The notes: a model not told the origin generated them from the letters alone. Counted from the first letter of the stretch, positions 1 through 13,195 are shown. The stretch is DNA of 64,000 nt from Amblyornis subalaris (GCA_018881555.1 JACAXG010000093.1:2435380-2499379); one strand, 5' to 3'. Program-made: numbers and translations.

Positions 1-1504
1 CCCAACCCTCATGGAATGAAGTTCTTCCTGTTGAGGTGAAATTTCTCACGTCTTAGTTCATGTCCAGCCAACACAGATGCAGGGGCAACGTCCCCAAATG
101 CCACAAGCTCACTGCTAAATCCAGCTTGTGAAAGAGACTTGGAAACCCTGAAGTCCTTCCCAATCCAAGCTAANCCTGCACAAATTCTGTTAAAGCCCCC
201 ACAGGCACAATGTGGTGCTCCAGGAGGGCACAGAGCTCCCTATGAAGACCCTTGGGGCATCAGNCCCCTGCTTTTTCAAGCCTCTCCCCTGCCTTGGCAG
301 CACATTTCTACTGCACCGAGCACAACTGTGCAAAGAGGGTGTCTTTTACCAGGCATTACTACAGCAGCGAGCTTCATGGCACAGCTGTATTTCAACAGGC
401 ATTTCAATGTCTATAAAAGTCAAGTTCAACACACTAAAACTCCTATTGCACTGCTGCAGAAANGGGAAAAAAAATGACACAATTCACTGCAACACAGAGC
501 TGATGATGCAGAGAGCCTAGAGCAAGCGGGAAACGAGGTGATGGGAAGATGCTTCTGTTCTTCCTCCTCAGTGTTTCTACAAGGGAAAACAACATCAAAA
601 TTCCTCTGCTGCTTTCTCGGGTAAGCTTCTGGAGTGGGAGAAGAGAGATGAAGGAGTTTCGGGCTTTTTACACATCAAACCTGACTCAATTTATTTCTCT
701 TTGCCATGCCCTGATTCGTCTCTCAGTCGTTCAGGCTGTCTCCAACAGCAAGGATCACAGAGCAGGAGCACAGATCCCGAGTCAAACAATCCCTGAGGAA
801 CTCGTTCTGCTTTCTCCAAGAGAACACCCAGAGAGAGGAATGACCTGCTAAGAGCCCCAGTTTGATCCACCAATACTTTCCCCCTCTCTCCCGAAAGAGC
901 CAGGCTACGGCAGAAATGGGAAACGAGGGACGCTTTTCCTGATTTTGTACCTTACACGGGAACGAAGGGAAAACATCACCATGGGAGCGAGTGAAACAGC
1001 CCTGAATGCATTGGAAGATAAGAGCAGCATTTTGCAAAAACAGGGAAAAATTGTTTTTCTCCCAAGCAGGGGCAATCACATGCTCCAGGCTGCTTCCAGC
1101 GGAGTTGGCTCGGCCACTGGCCCTAACAAAGGGTCACTGTCCAGCTCCCTCTCAGCACCAGCCCCTTCCACCAGCACTGGGGGAGCTCTCAGAGACTTCA
1201 NATCCATACAAATCCGTGTTTCCCACCTAAAGGGAATCCTCTGAATCCATANCAATTTTTGTGCTCATTCCAGAACAAATAAGAAGTAACTGATAGGATC
1301 CCATTGTTCTTTTAAGACCCAGCANCACATTTCACTCCATAAATTTACACACTTCTGGGAAGTGGGGAAAACCAAAGTAGAGGAACAGCCTAAATCTCTG
1401 TGTCCAGCCACTGAGCTCCATAATTTTGGCACAGTAAGAATCTACCTGTAAATTCACAACAGTTCACGTTATCACGAGTTAATTTAATAATTCTAAAGCC
1501 TCTT

Positions 1505-1570
1505 CTAGTCTAATTACAGAATATTCTGAGCTGGAAGGGACCCACAAGCATCATCAAGTCCAACTCTTTT
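1505..1570 (-). mobile_element. CR1 LINE 3'-end fragment
   Basis: The sequence ACAGAATATTCTGAGCTGG followed by AAGGGACCCACAAG and CATCAAGTCCAACTC is the reverse complement of an avian CR1 3' end. It breaks off into an AT-rich tract. It is in the same orientation as DOCK1. Confidence 0.75.
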
Positions 1571-3400
1571 TTATATTATTATTTATATTAATCAATAATT
1601 TTTAATATATATAGTATAATAAATTAATATTTTAAAGTTGATGTAGCCCAGTAATTGATCCCAANTGTATATGGGAATTCCCAGGCAAGAATTTGGGCAC
1701 CCCTCAGCCTACTGAAACACACCAAAATTAACTCTTTTACCTACTTCCCTCNCTGCCCTGAGCCTTAAAATCACCCTTGTTAATTCAGAATAGTTCAAAG
1801 CCANAGCTCCTCCCTTCCTAAGCACGACCATCCAAGAAAGTGCATTTTAAAATCACCCTGATGGTCACACCTCAATGCCAGGAGGGTGTTAAGCTGCCAC
1901 TGCCCCAGCAGTAACTTGCTAACCTCTGCCATAAGAAAGGCAGTATTTTGATCCCTCTTTCCTCTTTTTTGGCCTGTTATTTTCCCATTCCCAATCCGAG
2001 TATTCCCTGAAAAGGGGTGCAGCATTAGCAGCCGGCACACGCCCGCTGGCAGCCGGGGCAGAGCAGGAGGCCAGAGGCAGCTCCTGGCTGAGGAGCAGAG
2101 CCCTGCTGTTCCCAGCACTGCCCCACTGGGAAGAACAGCTTAAGGGGATGTATTGCCCTGCCACGATTCCCAAACTTTGCTCCAAGGTTTGTATCTGGAA
2201 AGCTCCAACGGGCAGCACGGGTTTGTGCTGCACTGGGCAGTGGAACTTTCACCTTAAAACATTTGCTTCCCTCACTGAAAAAATGCTGCCATTAATCTCA
2301 AAATCAGTGGTTATTTCTCAACTCTTCAACTCATCACCACTTGCAGGATCTCTACCTCAATACAGAACTACTAAAAAACCAAAGTAATGACAGCCAGCAC
2401 ACTGCACACTCAATTCATGTCCAGCAAAGCAGCTCATTTTTAACATATAAAATCAACACACATTCGCCCTGTTTGGTGAAAGCATCCTCTGAGACACCAG
2501 GACCACTCAGCAGTGGGACCTGTGTGGAAGAAGTTTGGGAGAGTATTTGTGCCATTTTCCTGGAGGAATTTAATTTATTCTTCTTGCTCAGCAGCCCTCA
2601 GCGTTCAGGAGAAAAACAGGTTAAACTTTACAAATATTTCTTGCTCCACNAGTGTCCCAAGAGAAAGAGCTGCTCCTCAATACCTAAGCTGATATGTAAT
2701 TATTCTATTTCCCCTCTTCAAAAATATTTCATATTTTCCACACTCTTTATGTAAATGTTATGGAAGCATTGAGACAGCATCCTACAAATATAATAGATGA
2801 ACTCCTGGTCTTCAAAGTTTATATCTTGATTTAAGAACAGCTCGCAGATCAGCACGCTGCGTTATAGATGGTATCACACCCAGACTGTAAAAGCTTACAC
2901 AGTTATCCCAATATTTTATATATTCAAGCCCTGAAAGTATTAAAAGCCCTGGTTTCCAGCCAAGAAACGTTCACCTTTGTGCACTCCAACTGTGGAAACT
3001 GCAACTGTTGCAGGAAGCCCAAACTGTGCTTTCTGTGGTTAAGGCAAAAATCACTTAAATCACTCATCACAGCCCAGTAAATAAACACAGGCCCCCTCTG
3101 CAGCACAAGTGATTGATAAAAATCTGTTAATAAATCACTCCAAGAATACATTCAGCTAGAAAATCAAACCAGAGCTGAACCCACACAAAACTTCCAACAA
3201 TGTCAGCAGCACCATAACTGAGTCATTCTCTCAAGTCTTCACTAAAATGTGCTTGTCTGGCTATATCCAGTCCACTGCTTTATTTTTGGGCAATAAAAAT
3301 TCCCACCCCACAGAGCTCAAAGCAAGCTACTTTAGGCACTCCTCGAAGACTCAACTCAAAGAAGGTTTGGGGTATTTTTCCAAAAAATGCTTTGCTAACC
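1571..3400. other. Intronic sequence without recognised genes
   Basis: The block starts with an AT-rich tract (about 1,571-1,640, TA-rich) and continues as unique sequence. A modestly GC-rich patch is at 2,030-2,120. I see no exon, RNA gene or further repeat. Confidence 0.5.
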
Positions 3401-3432
3401 TTAAAGGTCTTTTCCAACTGTAATGATTCTAA
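3401..3432 (+). mobile_element. Short CR1 3'-end fragment
   Basis: AAAGGTCTTTTCCAACTG followed by an ATGATTCTA tail resembles the terminal bases of a CR1 in plus orientation. It is very short and directly abuts an oppositely oriented CR1-like stretch. Confidence 0.45.
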
Positions 3433-3434
3433 GC

Positions 3435-3530
3435 TGATCAAGTCCAACCATCAACCCAGCACATGGTCACCTCCATCAACATCCCAACACTGGGATCCAG
3501 CAGGAAAGAGACCACACTGGACAGAATCCA
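3435..3530 (-). mobile_element. Diverged CR1-like fragment
   Basis: GATCAAGTCCAACCATCAAC and the following CCCAGCAC resemble the reverse complement of a CR1 3' region that begins just inside its end. The far boundary is unclear. Confidence 0.5.
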
Positions 3531-3670
3531 ACGTCCAATTCCCATAATCAGCACTTTAGACACAGACCAAGACCTCATGAAAAAAAATCCCTCCCCCACG
3601 AGCACCTTCTGGAGCTCTTCNGGGCAGCAATGCTCAGCATTCAAGCAACCCCACCTAACCTAAATCCACA

Positions 3671-6600
3671 TGTCCCTGTTCCCCAGGGAAACATCTAATG
3701 TGCTTTTATAATCCTTTTAGAGTCTTACCAAACCCACAACACAAGACCCACCAGCCTCAGACAGCAGGAAATAAAAGAGGCTCTCAAGTCTACCCCATAT
3801 GAGATTCTTGGTCAGAGAAGCACAGGGAAGGTGATGGATTCATGGAGACACCNACAGCTCCCAGTCACGGCAAGGAAAAATACCAGGCAAGACTGGGGCA
3901 GTACAACAGTGGGAAACAGGGGCAGCCACGTGAGCTGCAAGGAAGGAATTCCAGCAGGGATGACAAGGCAACAGGTGATGCCTGCAGGAAACTGGTGGGA
4001 ATTTGCGTTTAAGGACAAAATAGAGGATGTAAAGAAAAAAATGAGGCCAGACACCAGGTCACATCCCCACTATGTCAGGTTAGACAGAGCACACTGAAGG
4101 CTTCAGTGTAAGCATTATTTCAGAGCTACAAATGAGCCACAGATTGATGCAAAACAGCAAAAATGCTCCCATACCACCCCAAAGCAGTAGGAAAAAGTCA
4201 NACAAGAGCTGATGAACACATCCTCTTCCAGCTGTTTCCATTACTTGCAAAACAATAACTAAAGTCAGAGATCTACTTCTTGCCATTTAGACGTTAATTT
4301 TCACTCACTGCTCCTATTTTGAGAGATTAACCTCCCATTTCTCCAACAGAAAGGTTCCCACAGACCCTTATCTATAACTTCCGTGGCCCAAGNGACACAT
4401 TTAACCCCATCCCTGCACAGCCATTAACCTGCAGTGCAGGCCCTCCTTCAGAGCACAGTATTTATAGGACATTCCAAGCCACTGCCTGGCTCATCCCCAG
4501 CCGTGCCAGGGTCAGGGTTTGCTCACTGGAGTCATATGCACAGCAGATTGTTGGGAAAGCCAGCGTCCTTTTAAATCGTTCACCATCTGCCTCAAGACTC
4601 AGAAACTCGAATTGTCGCCGACGACTTCCATCTGGCTCAGCACGGAGAGATTTCCTGTTTCAGGGTCTACTGCAGGAATATTTTCTGTGTTACCAGTTGC
4701 TTTCCCTTCGTTTCTGATACACACGCCCTGTGCTGAAGCAGCTCCTCAATAAAAGCACCCAGCTCCATCCCCTGAACCACTCCCTACTGCCAATATTTTT
4801 TCCTGCAGAGCAGCTGGCACGAGGAGGAGGATGCTAAAGGCTAAAGCAGCAGCTGGGAGGCAGGTGAGCTGCTGGAGACACAGGTAAGAGTGGAGCTTTC
4901 CAGGATCCTGTATCTCTGCCCCTTTCCAGAGGCACCAGGCTTTGCCATGTTCTCTCTTCATTATTTTTTATATTTTTATTCCCTGTGTGGANATGGGGAA
5001 AGCCCTCCCAGCACAGCACAGCTGAAGGTCTTCGGGAGAGGTTTGGGTATATTGCGGCCTCATCCCCTCCGTGTGGGTTCCCTCCTCCCGGGACACTCGG
5101 GCCCCATTCCCGACGCAGATGTTATTTTATTCCATCCAACTCCAAACCCNGTGACGCCAGCACTTCCGGGCTTTGTTTGGATAAGCAGGAGAAGGAAGGC
5201 AGAGCAAACACAAACACCTAAGGCTNCACTTCCAGAAGGTATGTGGATGCTGGAAGAGGCTCTCGGGCACTCCGGGGTCGCCGTGCTCTCTCCACTCCAA
5301 AGTGCNCACCTGCACTGCCAAATTTTCCAANNGCTCCAGGAAGCTCTGCCAGATCCAGCCAGGAACTCCACGGGGTCCCTCCTCAAGGAAGACAATTCAC
5401 GATGCCACCCCCCACGTGGGNCTCCTCAGGGATAACTCAGGATGCTCCCAAAAATCCCTGCGCCTGGCTCAGCCCGGGAGCTGCTCCAGCAGGTTTTCCA
5501 CCTCGGTATTTGTGCAGTACATCCATGGAAGTGGCACAGCTACCTCAAGAGCAGGGATGTACAAACGGAGTGCCCTAAAAACCCGAGTGCCTACGAGCAC
5601 AGACATTGATTATGTACAATTTGACTGCCATTCACCTGCAGAAATTCCACAGCCAACCCCGCACCGCTCGCTCGTGGGGATTTTCTGCCGGGGAACACAA
5701 AGACATTTTGCTACTCCAACACCCTCAGGCAAAATCAGCCACCAAAACCCACTGAAAACGCGTTATGAAAAGGGTTGTGCTGAAATAACATAAGCAGCAC
5801 TCGAAATAAAGCAGCAGTGCTAAGGAATATCATACAAAAAGGCCCCAAAATTCATGTATGGCAGCCAATAGTTGTTTCAGTTATTCATCCATCTGTTTGT
5901 TTTGTTACGTACGTGCTACATGATTACACATAATGGTTCTCAATGCAATTATTTCAGTTTAGTTACAAAGCTATATGGAGCAGAAAAATATTTCCAGAGA
6001 TATTTCACATTTTTGCTGATGAGACTGGAATTCAGCAACTGCTGCTTCTTGTGCTACAAATCTATACATCAGAAATCAGATTTAATGCAGAAATTACATA
6101 AACACGGGCAGACAATACTATAAATATATAAATGTTTTCACAACTACAGTCTGAAAAGGGAGATAAAGTTTCAGAATTACAAGGATTATCTCTTATTGAA
6201 CATTTTTTGGTTTAGATAGGGCATGAAGTCAGTACCCTCCCCAAGCCAAAGGAGGAAGGTATTCCAGTAACTCATTAAGGAATTCATTAAAGCCTCACTC
6301 AGAAAATGACTATTGTCAGAATAGCCCGGGGGGCTACCACAGGCTAGAAAACAGAATTAAAAATGACTTTCAGTTTAATTTAAAAAAAAAATCTAACTTG
6401 TCAGTGATCCACCTCCCTGTCAAAAAAAGACCCACAAAGAAGAGCAGCCACCACTGAATATTTTGAGGAAGTTTTGGACTTGTAAGAAGTCAAAGGGGAG
6501 AGACAAAACTGACACCTTTGATCAAGTAAATATTTTAAAACTGGATTGGAGCAGTTCCTTGTCAGAGCTTCCATTCACTAACAGAAGGCAGCCCCAGCTA

Positions 6601-7050
6601 TTTATCTACAGCTGGACACACCCACAGGTATTTAACAAAATGTTAAATAAACTGAATAAATAAACAAACTGAGAAAGGATTTCAGACCTGCAGGACCCCA
6701 CTGAAGGATTACACAAAGCAATGGATGCTCCATGTGCTCGACAGACAACTCTGGACAAACTCCAGAAACACCAATATTTAAAGGAAAAATTATCCCAACT
6801 TATGCCTGTAGTTGCAAGCTGACAGAGGAGCTTCCTGGAGATGGTTTGATTTTAAGTTGCCTCCGGTTTATTTTCCCCTCCCCTGCAAGCTTTGCCTTTG
6901 CAGAAAGGAAAACGCATTTATAACACAAAGAAATCTGTGCCAAGTGTGGCAAGCAGCCCAAAATTAGCATTGTTTGAGTGCACCCAAGTCAAGCATTTAC
7001 AATGTAAGAGGCAAAGGGGATTATTACAAACCCCACCAAGGAGCTACCTG
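3671..7050. other. Intronic sequence without recognised genes
   Basis: Unique sequence with a GC-richer part at about 5.0-5.7 kb and AT-rich, homeodomain-motif-rich sequence at about 5.85-6.4 kb. No coding exon, RNA gene or transposable element could be recognised. Confidence 0.5.
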
Positions 7051-7195
7051 AAATCACAGAGCCACAGAATGGTTTGGGTTGGAAGGGAAGGGACCTTAAA
7101 GCCCACCCAACCCCCGCCATGGGCAGGGACACTTTCCACTATCCCAGGCTGCTCCAAGCCCATCCAACCNGGCCTTGGACACTTCCAGGGATGGA
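7051..7195 (-). mobile_element. CR1 LINE 3'-end fragment
   Basis: Opens with AATCACAGAGCCACAGAATGG and GGTTTGGGTTGGAAGGGA, then the characteristic GGGCAGGGACAC and TTCCACTATCCCAGG blocks, and stops after CTTCCAGGGATGG. It is a 5'-truncated copy in DOCK1 sense orientation. Confidence 0.93.
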
Positions 7196-7810
7196 AATAC
7201 CAAAGCAAACGCCTTAAATCAGCCTCCTGACTACTGTCACTGCCATACCTGTGCACCATGTAAACTGTAAAACCTCACCTTGTTTTCTACCTCCCCTTTT
7301 ATTTTCTAGGAACAAGAGTAAAATGAACAGCTGAAAATTGCCCAAGCTGGCTGAAAACTTGCTTTNCAGAGTTAAATAAAAACTCTGTATTACAGCCATA
7401 GGCAGCTGGCTACCTACTGAAGTCAGTACGTGCTCTACGNGAAAAAAAAAATAGTAATTCCTGGTAAATCCCTCCAGGAATCACTTCTCAGAACGATCCC
7501 AGCCTGGAATGTTGTCGCTGACCCGGATGAAAACAAACAGGANTCCACGCTCACTTCCACTTATCCAGTACCTTTATCTCTCTCCAATCTGCTGCTTGCA
7601 ACAAGTGTTTATTGATNGAGAACAACAGTGGCTCCTGAGTAAACTGGGAGTGACTGAGCACATGCCCACAGNCAAATTAAGGTCATTCCTGGAGGAAGAG
7701 ATGTGTTACATCTCCCAGCCCCTTCCCTCTGCTTCTGGACATGCCAGGGATGGGGCAGCATGGAAATGCGTCTCCTCAGCAAGCAGGGAATTAAAAAGTA
7801 GTGAGAGATG

Positions 7811-8200
7811 GAATCATGGAATGCTTTGGGTTAGAAGGGACATAAAAGACCACCCCATGGGTAGGGACACCTTCCACTATCCCAGAGTGCTCCAAGCCCC
7901 ANCCAACCTGGCCCTGCACACTCCCAGGGATGGGGCAGCCACAGCTGCTNGGGGCAACCTGTGCCAGGGTCTCAGCATCCCCACAGGGAAGAATTTCTTC
8001 CTAATATCCCACCTAACCCTGCCCTCTGGCAGTCTGNACCCATCCTCCCTTGTCCTGTCACTCCATCCCTTGTAAACAGTCTGTCCCCATCCTCCTTGTA
8101 GCTCCNNNCAGNTACTGTAAGNCCACAATGAGGTCACCCCAAAGNTTTTTTTCTCCAGGCTGAACAATCCCCATTCTCTCAGCCTCTCCTCATAGCAGAN
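7811..8200 (-). mobile_element. CR1 LINE fragment, longer 3' copy
   Basis: The copy begins with GAATCATGGAATGC and continues through the full set of CR1 3' blocks (ACACCTTCCACTATCCCAG, CAGCCACAGCTGCT, CCACAGGGAAGAATTTCTTC) to CTCCAGGCTGAACAATCCCC and CTCTCAGCCTCTCCTCATAG. About 390 bp are present. Several Ns interrupt the diverged part. It is in DOCK1 sense orientation. Confidence 0.93.
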
Positions 8201-9105
8201 GGATGTAACAAATAAAACCCTAATCTGGGAGTCCATGGGATATGCTGTCTGTAGGAAACTGAATCTGCATGTGCTCACTCCAACACACAGATCAATGCAG
8301 CAGCAAATCTTCCATGGACGTTTTCACTTTCGCTCCATGGATTTGGGATGTGTCAGAGCATGGCCCTGCTGCCACTGACAGCACAAAGCCACCTGTGCTG
8401 TCCTGCCAGGCAGCTCCAAACCTNACAGCACAGCAGCACTAACATCACNAAGNTGCATTCCTAAGATGCACCTTTTTCAATTTCCTTAAAATGTTTCCTT
8501 CCNTACTTTAAGGCACGAATATGAACAAGACAAGCACCTTAACAAACAAGAGTTTCCTCGTGCCACTCACCACAGCCATGGAGTGTAACTCCAGGGCTCC
8601 ACAANAGCCTTAAATCTGTCCTAAACAATCCTCCCTGGAGCAGCAAAAGCCAAGCAGCAGTGCCTGGTTGTAGGATTTCCTGTGCTTCCACCAGCATTCC
8701 TCGTACCAAATTCCTATCCCTCATTCAAAGAGACATTACAAGAACAGAACTCAGCTGCAAAACTTACCATTTTATCACCATTTAGTCCACCAACTCCTTA
8801 CAGGCCTCCCCCAGTAATAAAATGTATTTATTCCTATGTACCTGGTTTGAAGGTACTTCCATCATCAACACGTTTGGAAAAGGTGTCCCATTCTCACCCT
8901 AACCATGAAGTGTGGCCAATGTCCATATCTGAAATCAGGCTCCTTATGATTTGCCACATTGAGATGTGCAACAGAAACTCACCAGTAACAAACAGAAGTA
9001 CTGGAACCCACAACTGGTGCAGCTCAGAGAAAAAACTGATTTTGTTTGGGGTTGTATTTTTGTTTGGTTGTAACTGTTTTTCAAAGAAATGCACACACCC
9101 TACAC

Positions 9106-9262
9106 AGTGCTGAGTGGTGGAGGCCCCACCCCTGGAGGTGTCCAAGGAAGGACTGGACGAGGCACTCAGTGCTCTGGGCTGGGTGAGAAGGTGGGGATCA
9201 GGCACAGCTTTGGTTTGATNANATCAGAGGTCTTTTCCAACCTAAATAATTCTGTGATTCTG
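9106..9262 (+). mobile_element. CR1 LINE 3' fragment (diverged group)
   Basis: It contains TGGAGGTGTCCAAGGAAGGA, then GAGGTCTTTTCCAACC and a TTCTGTGATTCTG tail, the ending of a CR1 in plus orientation. It is antisense to DOCK1 and belongs to a different group from the GGTTTGGGTTGG copies. Confidence 0.85.
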
Positions 9263-9539
9263 AGTGCACCACAGCAGCTTGCACGAGGCCAAGNACTGAA
9301 TATTGGATATTGGGACCTGCAGCACTCCATCTACTCAGGGGAAAGCTTGAGCACGCCTGGATACGCCAAAGTGCAGCAACTGCACAGTCACAGCAGCACA
9401 GACTATTTTNAAAATGCCTCTGTCCGTGACATACACGTTATCTCTGACCCAATGCCATCAGCAAGCACCTCCCCAGGCACCACAACACNCAGGGCAGCTC
9501 TGCCCACACCCAGCCCTGTCCTCATCAAGGCTTCGAATT

Positions 9540-9685
9540 ACACAACCACAGAATCGCTGAGGTCGGAAAAGCCCTCCAAAGCCATCGAGTCCANGCTGTG
9601 CCCCATCCCCACCTTGTCACCAGCCCAGAGCACTGAGTGCCACGTCCAGGAGTTCCCCGGACACCTCCAGGGATGGGGACTCAAG
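9540..9685 (-). mobile_element. CR1 LINE 3' fragment (diverged group)
   Basis: CACAGAATCGCTGAGGTCGG followed by AAAAGCCCTCCAAAG and, further in, ACCTCCAGGGATGGGGACTC fit the reverse complement of a CR1 3' region. It lies 280 bp from the oppositely oriented copy at 9.1 kb. Confidence 0.85.
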
Positions 9686-10059
9686 CCCTGTAACTGGCAA
9701 GTTCTCCTTTTACGTCTCACCATCCAAGGGCACGTGGCACTATTTTTCTATTTCGCCATTTATTAAAATTTGAAAAGGGATTAAACTACCACGGTAGTGC
9801 TCTAATTACTCCCTATGGACACANAGCTTTGGACGCAAAGGCGTTTTAAATACCACATCTGTAGTAACCACAGCAGCACCAGTTCTGCCTCTGCCTGCAA
9901 TTCTCAGCCCAAAGCAAAAGGGTCGAGGGAACAGCAGAAGTCAGGAGGATTGGGAAGCTACTAGAGCCACCCTGCACCATCTCAGAGGTGCTGGTCAGGC
10001 TCCCAGACTTCCCACAGCAGCTCATTTCATCCCCTCTCCGCTGGCAGAAGGAAGAACGC

Positions 10060-10470
10060 CAAAATCACCGTTTCCACATCCCACCAAAAGCAGGACTNGG
10101 CGGCCACACTCCGCGGCCACTGTGTGACACCGAGGGGACGGCGCAGACACGAGCAGCTCCCGGGACCCTCCGGAAGCCCCCGATGTCCCCGTGGAGGGAG
10201 CCACACAGCCACGCAGTCCCCCCAACACAGCCACACTCCTCCCAGCCAGCTCGGGCCGAGGGATGAAAGGCAGGATCGGGACGAAGGAGAAGCACCGGGA
10301 GCGGGGAAAAGCTCCTCCAATTAAGCCGATCATTTTCCTGTTTCGCATGGCTCCCCATATGTTAATCTAATATCNGTATTATCCCATTAGATCCACACCC
10401 ATTCCTCCTGCAGCCTCCCCGCACGCCGAGCCCTGAGCTCTGTCAGGAAGCGGAGCTGAGTCACCTCTCA
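10060..10470. promoter_or_regulatory. CpG-rich patch inside DOCK1 intron 1
   Basis: This segment is richer in G+C and CpG than its flanks and is not recognisable as CR1. It could be an intronic enhancer, an alternative promoter or simply a GC-rich relic. No exon or start site could be supported. Confidence 0.35.
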
Positions 10471-10885
10471 GCTGCCTGCTGAGATAATGCNTCTGCACAC
10501 AGGGGCCGGGGCACTAAATTCACTTTACACCAGTGCAGGGCATCCAGCAGCATCCCAAATCCCGCTGTGCCACGGGAGGGGAGCGCTCCCTAACGCTCCC
10601 GTGTCCTACCACGCTCTCAGCGCAGGTTTGTTGGCATCANTTGTTCCAGCTGCACCACAGCCAGCAAATCCGCGGGCCTGTCTTGTTGAGAAAACTCTGC
10701 NGGGCACAGGGATACACCAGAGGAGGGGAAAAAGGGATGTATATGTATTACAAAAGCACATTTCTATATATAGACATTTATGTACATTTCTGAGCTCCCA
10801 CCACTGTGACATAACAAACATAACCACAACAACACACACACTCTTGATATTTCTGCTTTGGGAAAGCCTACACACAATCCCAGAT

Positions 10886-11210
10886 GAGTTANGGTNGGAA
10901 AGGANNTCTGGAGATCACCCAGTCCATCCCCCCTGCCCAGGCAGGGTCACCCGGAGCAGGTGACACAGGGACTCAAGTCAGGTGGCTTTGGAATGTCTCC
11001 AGACAGGGAGACTCCAGGCCCTCCCTGGGCAGCAGTTCCAGGGCTCTGCCACCCTCCATGGAAAGAAATTCTTCCTCACATTACGGTGGAACTCCTTGTG
11101 TTGTAGTTTATGGCCATCGTCCCCCATCCTGTCACTGGGCACCACTGGAAAGAGTCTGGCCCCATCCTCTTGGAGATATTTGTATGGATTGATGAGAGAC
11201 ACAGGACGTC
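10886..11210 (-). mobile_element. CR1 LINE 3' fragment (chicken-like group)
   Basis: The order of blocks GATCACCCAGTCCATC, GGAATGTCTCCAGACAGGGA, GGGCAGCAGTTCCAGGGCTC, TTCTTCCTCACATT and GAAAGAGTCTGGCCCCATCC is that of the classic CR1 3' region on the opposite strand. Ns and substitutions indicate an old copy. Confidence 0.92.
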
Positions 11211-12639
11211 TGTTACATTATGTTTCACTAAGACAGTCCCACCAACNATCCCATTTGGGATTTTCTCACTGTCAGACAGTACTGAGTCAACATCAGCCTC
11301 CAGGACTGGTCATACCAAATAGAAAAATAATCTTATGTCCCAACTTTCAGTTTAACAGTGCCTTCTCCAACTCCATTTGGGACTACGTAACTGTTGCATC
11401 AATCCTCCACAACCTCACAAGCAGCAAAATACACAATATCAGAAGACTTGCAGTGCCCTTTTTTAACAATATAAAGGTCCATAAAACACATATAACCAAA
11501 CTGAATACTCAATTTCTTTAGAAGGACACCAAAAGTAGCCATCCCTCCCAAAAGAGCACCTAACAGTATGGCACAGGCCAGCGAATCCAACGTGCAATTA
11601 GTCCTAAATCTGATTTTATCTCCTTGCAGCACTACAGTCCCTTTCAACTCTCACACCCCTGTGATTCAGCAGAGAAATACCCTAGTGTGGGGAGGATCTC
11701 AGCTAACTCGCAGGAAAAAGAAAACAAACTATCCAAGAAAAACAAACCTATTATAAAACCATGACAAACTTCTCTGCAGAGCAGTGGACACAAAAAAGAC
11801 CAACTAAGCACCAACTGAGAGCATCCTCTTGTGGTTTTTCAAACTGGGAGGCGGGAGTTTTTCATTCTTAAATAACATTTAAGTCAATTTCTTACTACAC
11901 ATTCAATTTCCCCAGCTGGAGATCCAAGCATACTTAAAGCATGTTTTAAAATAGTCAGTTTATTTCACACTTTTTCCTCTCCTGTCTTTTTCAAATCAAT
12001 TTCAAAACATTCCTGGAAAGCCAGGCCGGGGCAGCTGCCTGCACCGCAGCAGAGTTCCTGCAAAAAAGAGGAATTTGCTGTCGACTGTCACTGGGTTGGA
12101 ACACCAGCTTGTACTACGTGACAATTCAATCATTCCAAGATACCCATCCCACACCACCANGCAGATAATTTGGAAACTTAATGAGCAACTGCCATCAGTG
12201 GCACTCCTGCTTCCCTGTGGTTGTCCTGCATCCTCAGCGCTGGAATTACCCACGGGTNCCACACAGTGTAACCGGGATTTATTTAGTAATAATTTTTCTA
12301 AGTCGTGCTGTGTTTTTTTTAGGGATATATACACACAGAATTTAAAATTAATTCCTAAAATTCGCTCAGGCTCTGCTTAGACCCAGAAACTCCCTTCTTC
12401 CTGCTCGCTTTGTTTATAGAGGTTTAGCTGTGGGTTTCTATGAAAAGTTGTTCTTCCCAATCAATCCAGCCCAAGAACTGCGGTGGACGCTGAACTTCGT
12501 GTTTCCCATTTGAATAGTCAGATTTATTATTTCCCCGGGACAAGCGCTCATTCGTGTCAGTGAAGTTTCCCTCCGTGCAACCTCGAAACAAAACCTTTTG
12601 CTCGAAAGGAAACATCTTTAAACTCAAAAGGGTCCCTCT
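11211..12639. other. Intronic sequence without recognised genes, with one possible CR1 end
   Basis: Unique, mostly AT-rich sequence. At 11,630-11,670, AGTCCCTTTCAACTCTCACA followed by CTGTGATTC resembles the terminal bases of a plus-orientation CR1. Nothing else is supported before the CpG island begins. Confidence 0.4.
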
Positions 12640-13174
12640 CGGCACAGCCCTGCCCAAAGCCACGGGGCTTCGGTCGTGTTCAGTCAGAGCGGAGATGTTT
12701 CAGCCACCAGCTGGGAACAATCCCCCTCTGTTTGAGACGGACGGAAGGAGCGGAGTAGGAAATGGATCCCAGCGCGCAGGGAAACCTCTCNTCTGTATGA
12801 ACATCACACTCCCCGCGGAACCCAGAGCCTCGGCCCTGAAACCGCCCCAGGAGCGACAGGGCACAGGGTGGGCTCCCCGCGGATCCAGCCTTGGGAGCGC
12901 ATCCCGCTCCGCCAGCGCTCCGGGGGGGGAACGAAACCGCCGTGGAACAAGCCCGAAGCTCCGGCACTGCGCGCAGCGCTCGGGCAGCGGCACCAACGCA
13001 GCGGAGCGCACGGAAAGGCAACTTTTCCCAGCGGGACGCGGCCGGAGCGCGGCTCGCCCGGCGGTCCCGGACAACTCCCGAAGTTCCTGGGAGCGACCAG
13101 GGAGCCGGGATTGGGGGGGGGCCAAGAACCGGAGGGGGCACCGGGGGCGCCGCGCTCCATCCCGGCCGCGGAGC

Positions 13175-13195
13175 GGGAGCCGGGCGGGGACGGGG
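13175..13195 (+). other. Potential G-quadruplex at the start of DOCK1 intron 1
   Basis: Four G runs (13,175-77, 13,182-84, 13,186-89, 13,192-95) with loops of four bases or fewer on the plus strand, which is the template strand for DOCK1, within about 85 bp of the first donor. The motif fits the usual G3+N1-7 pattern; folding is not shown. Confidence 0.5.
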
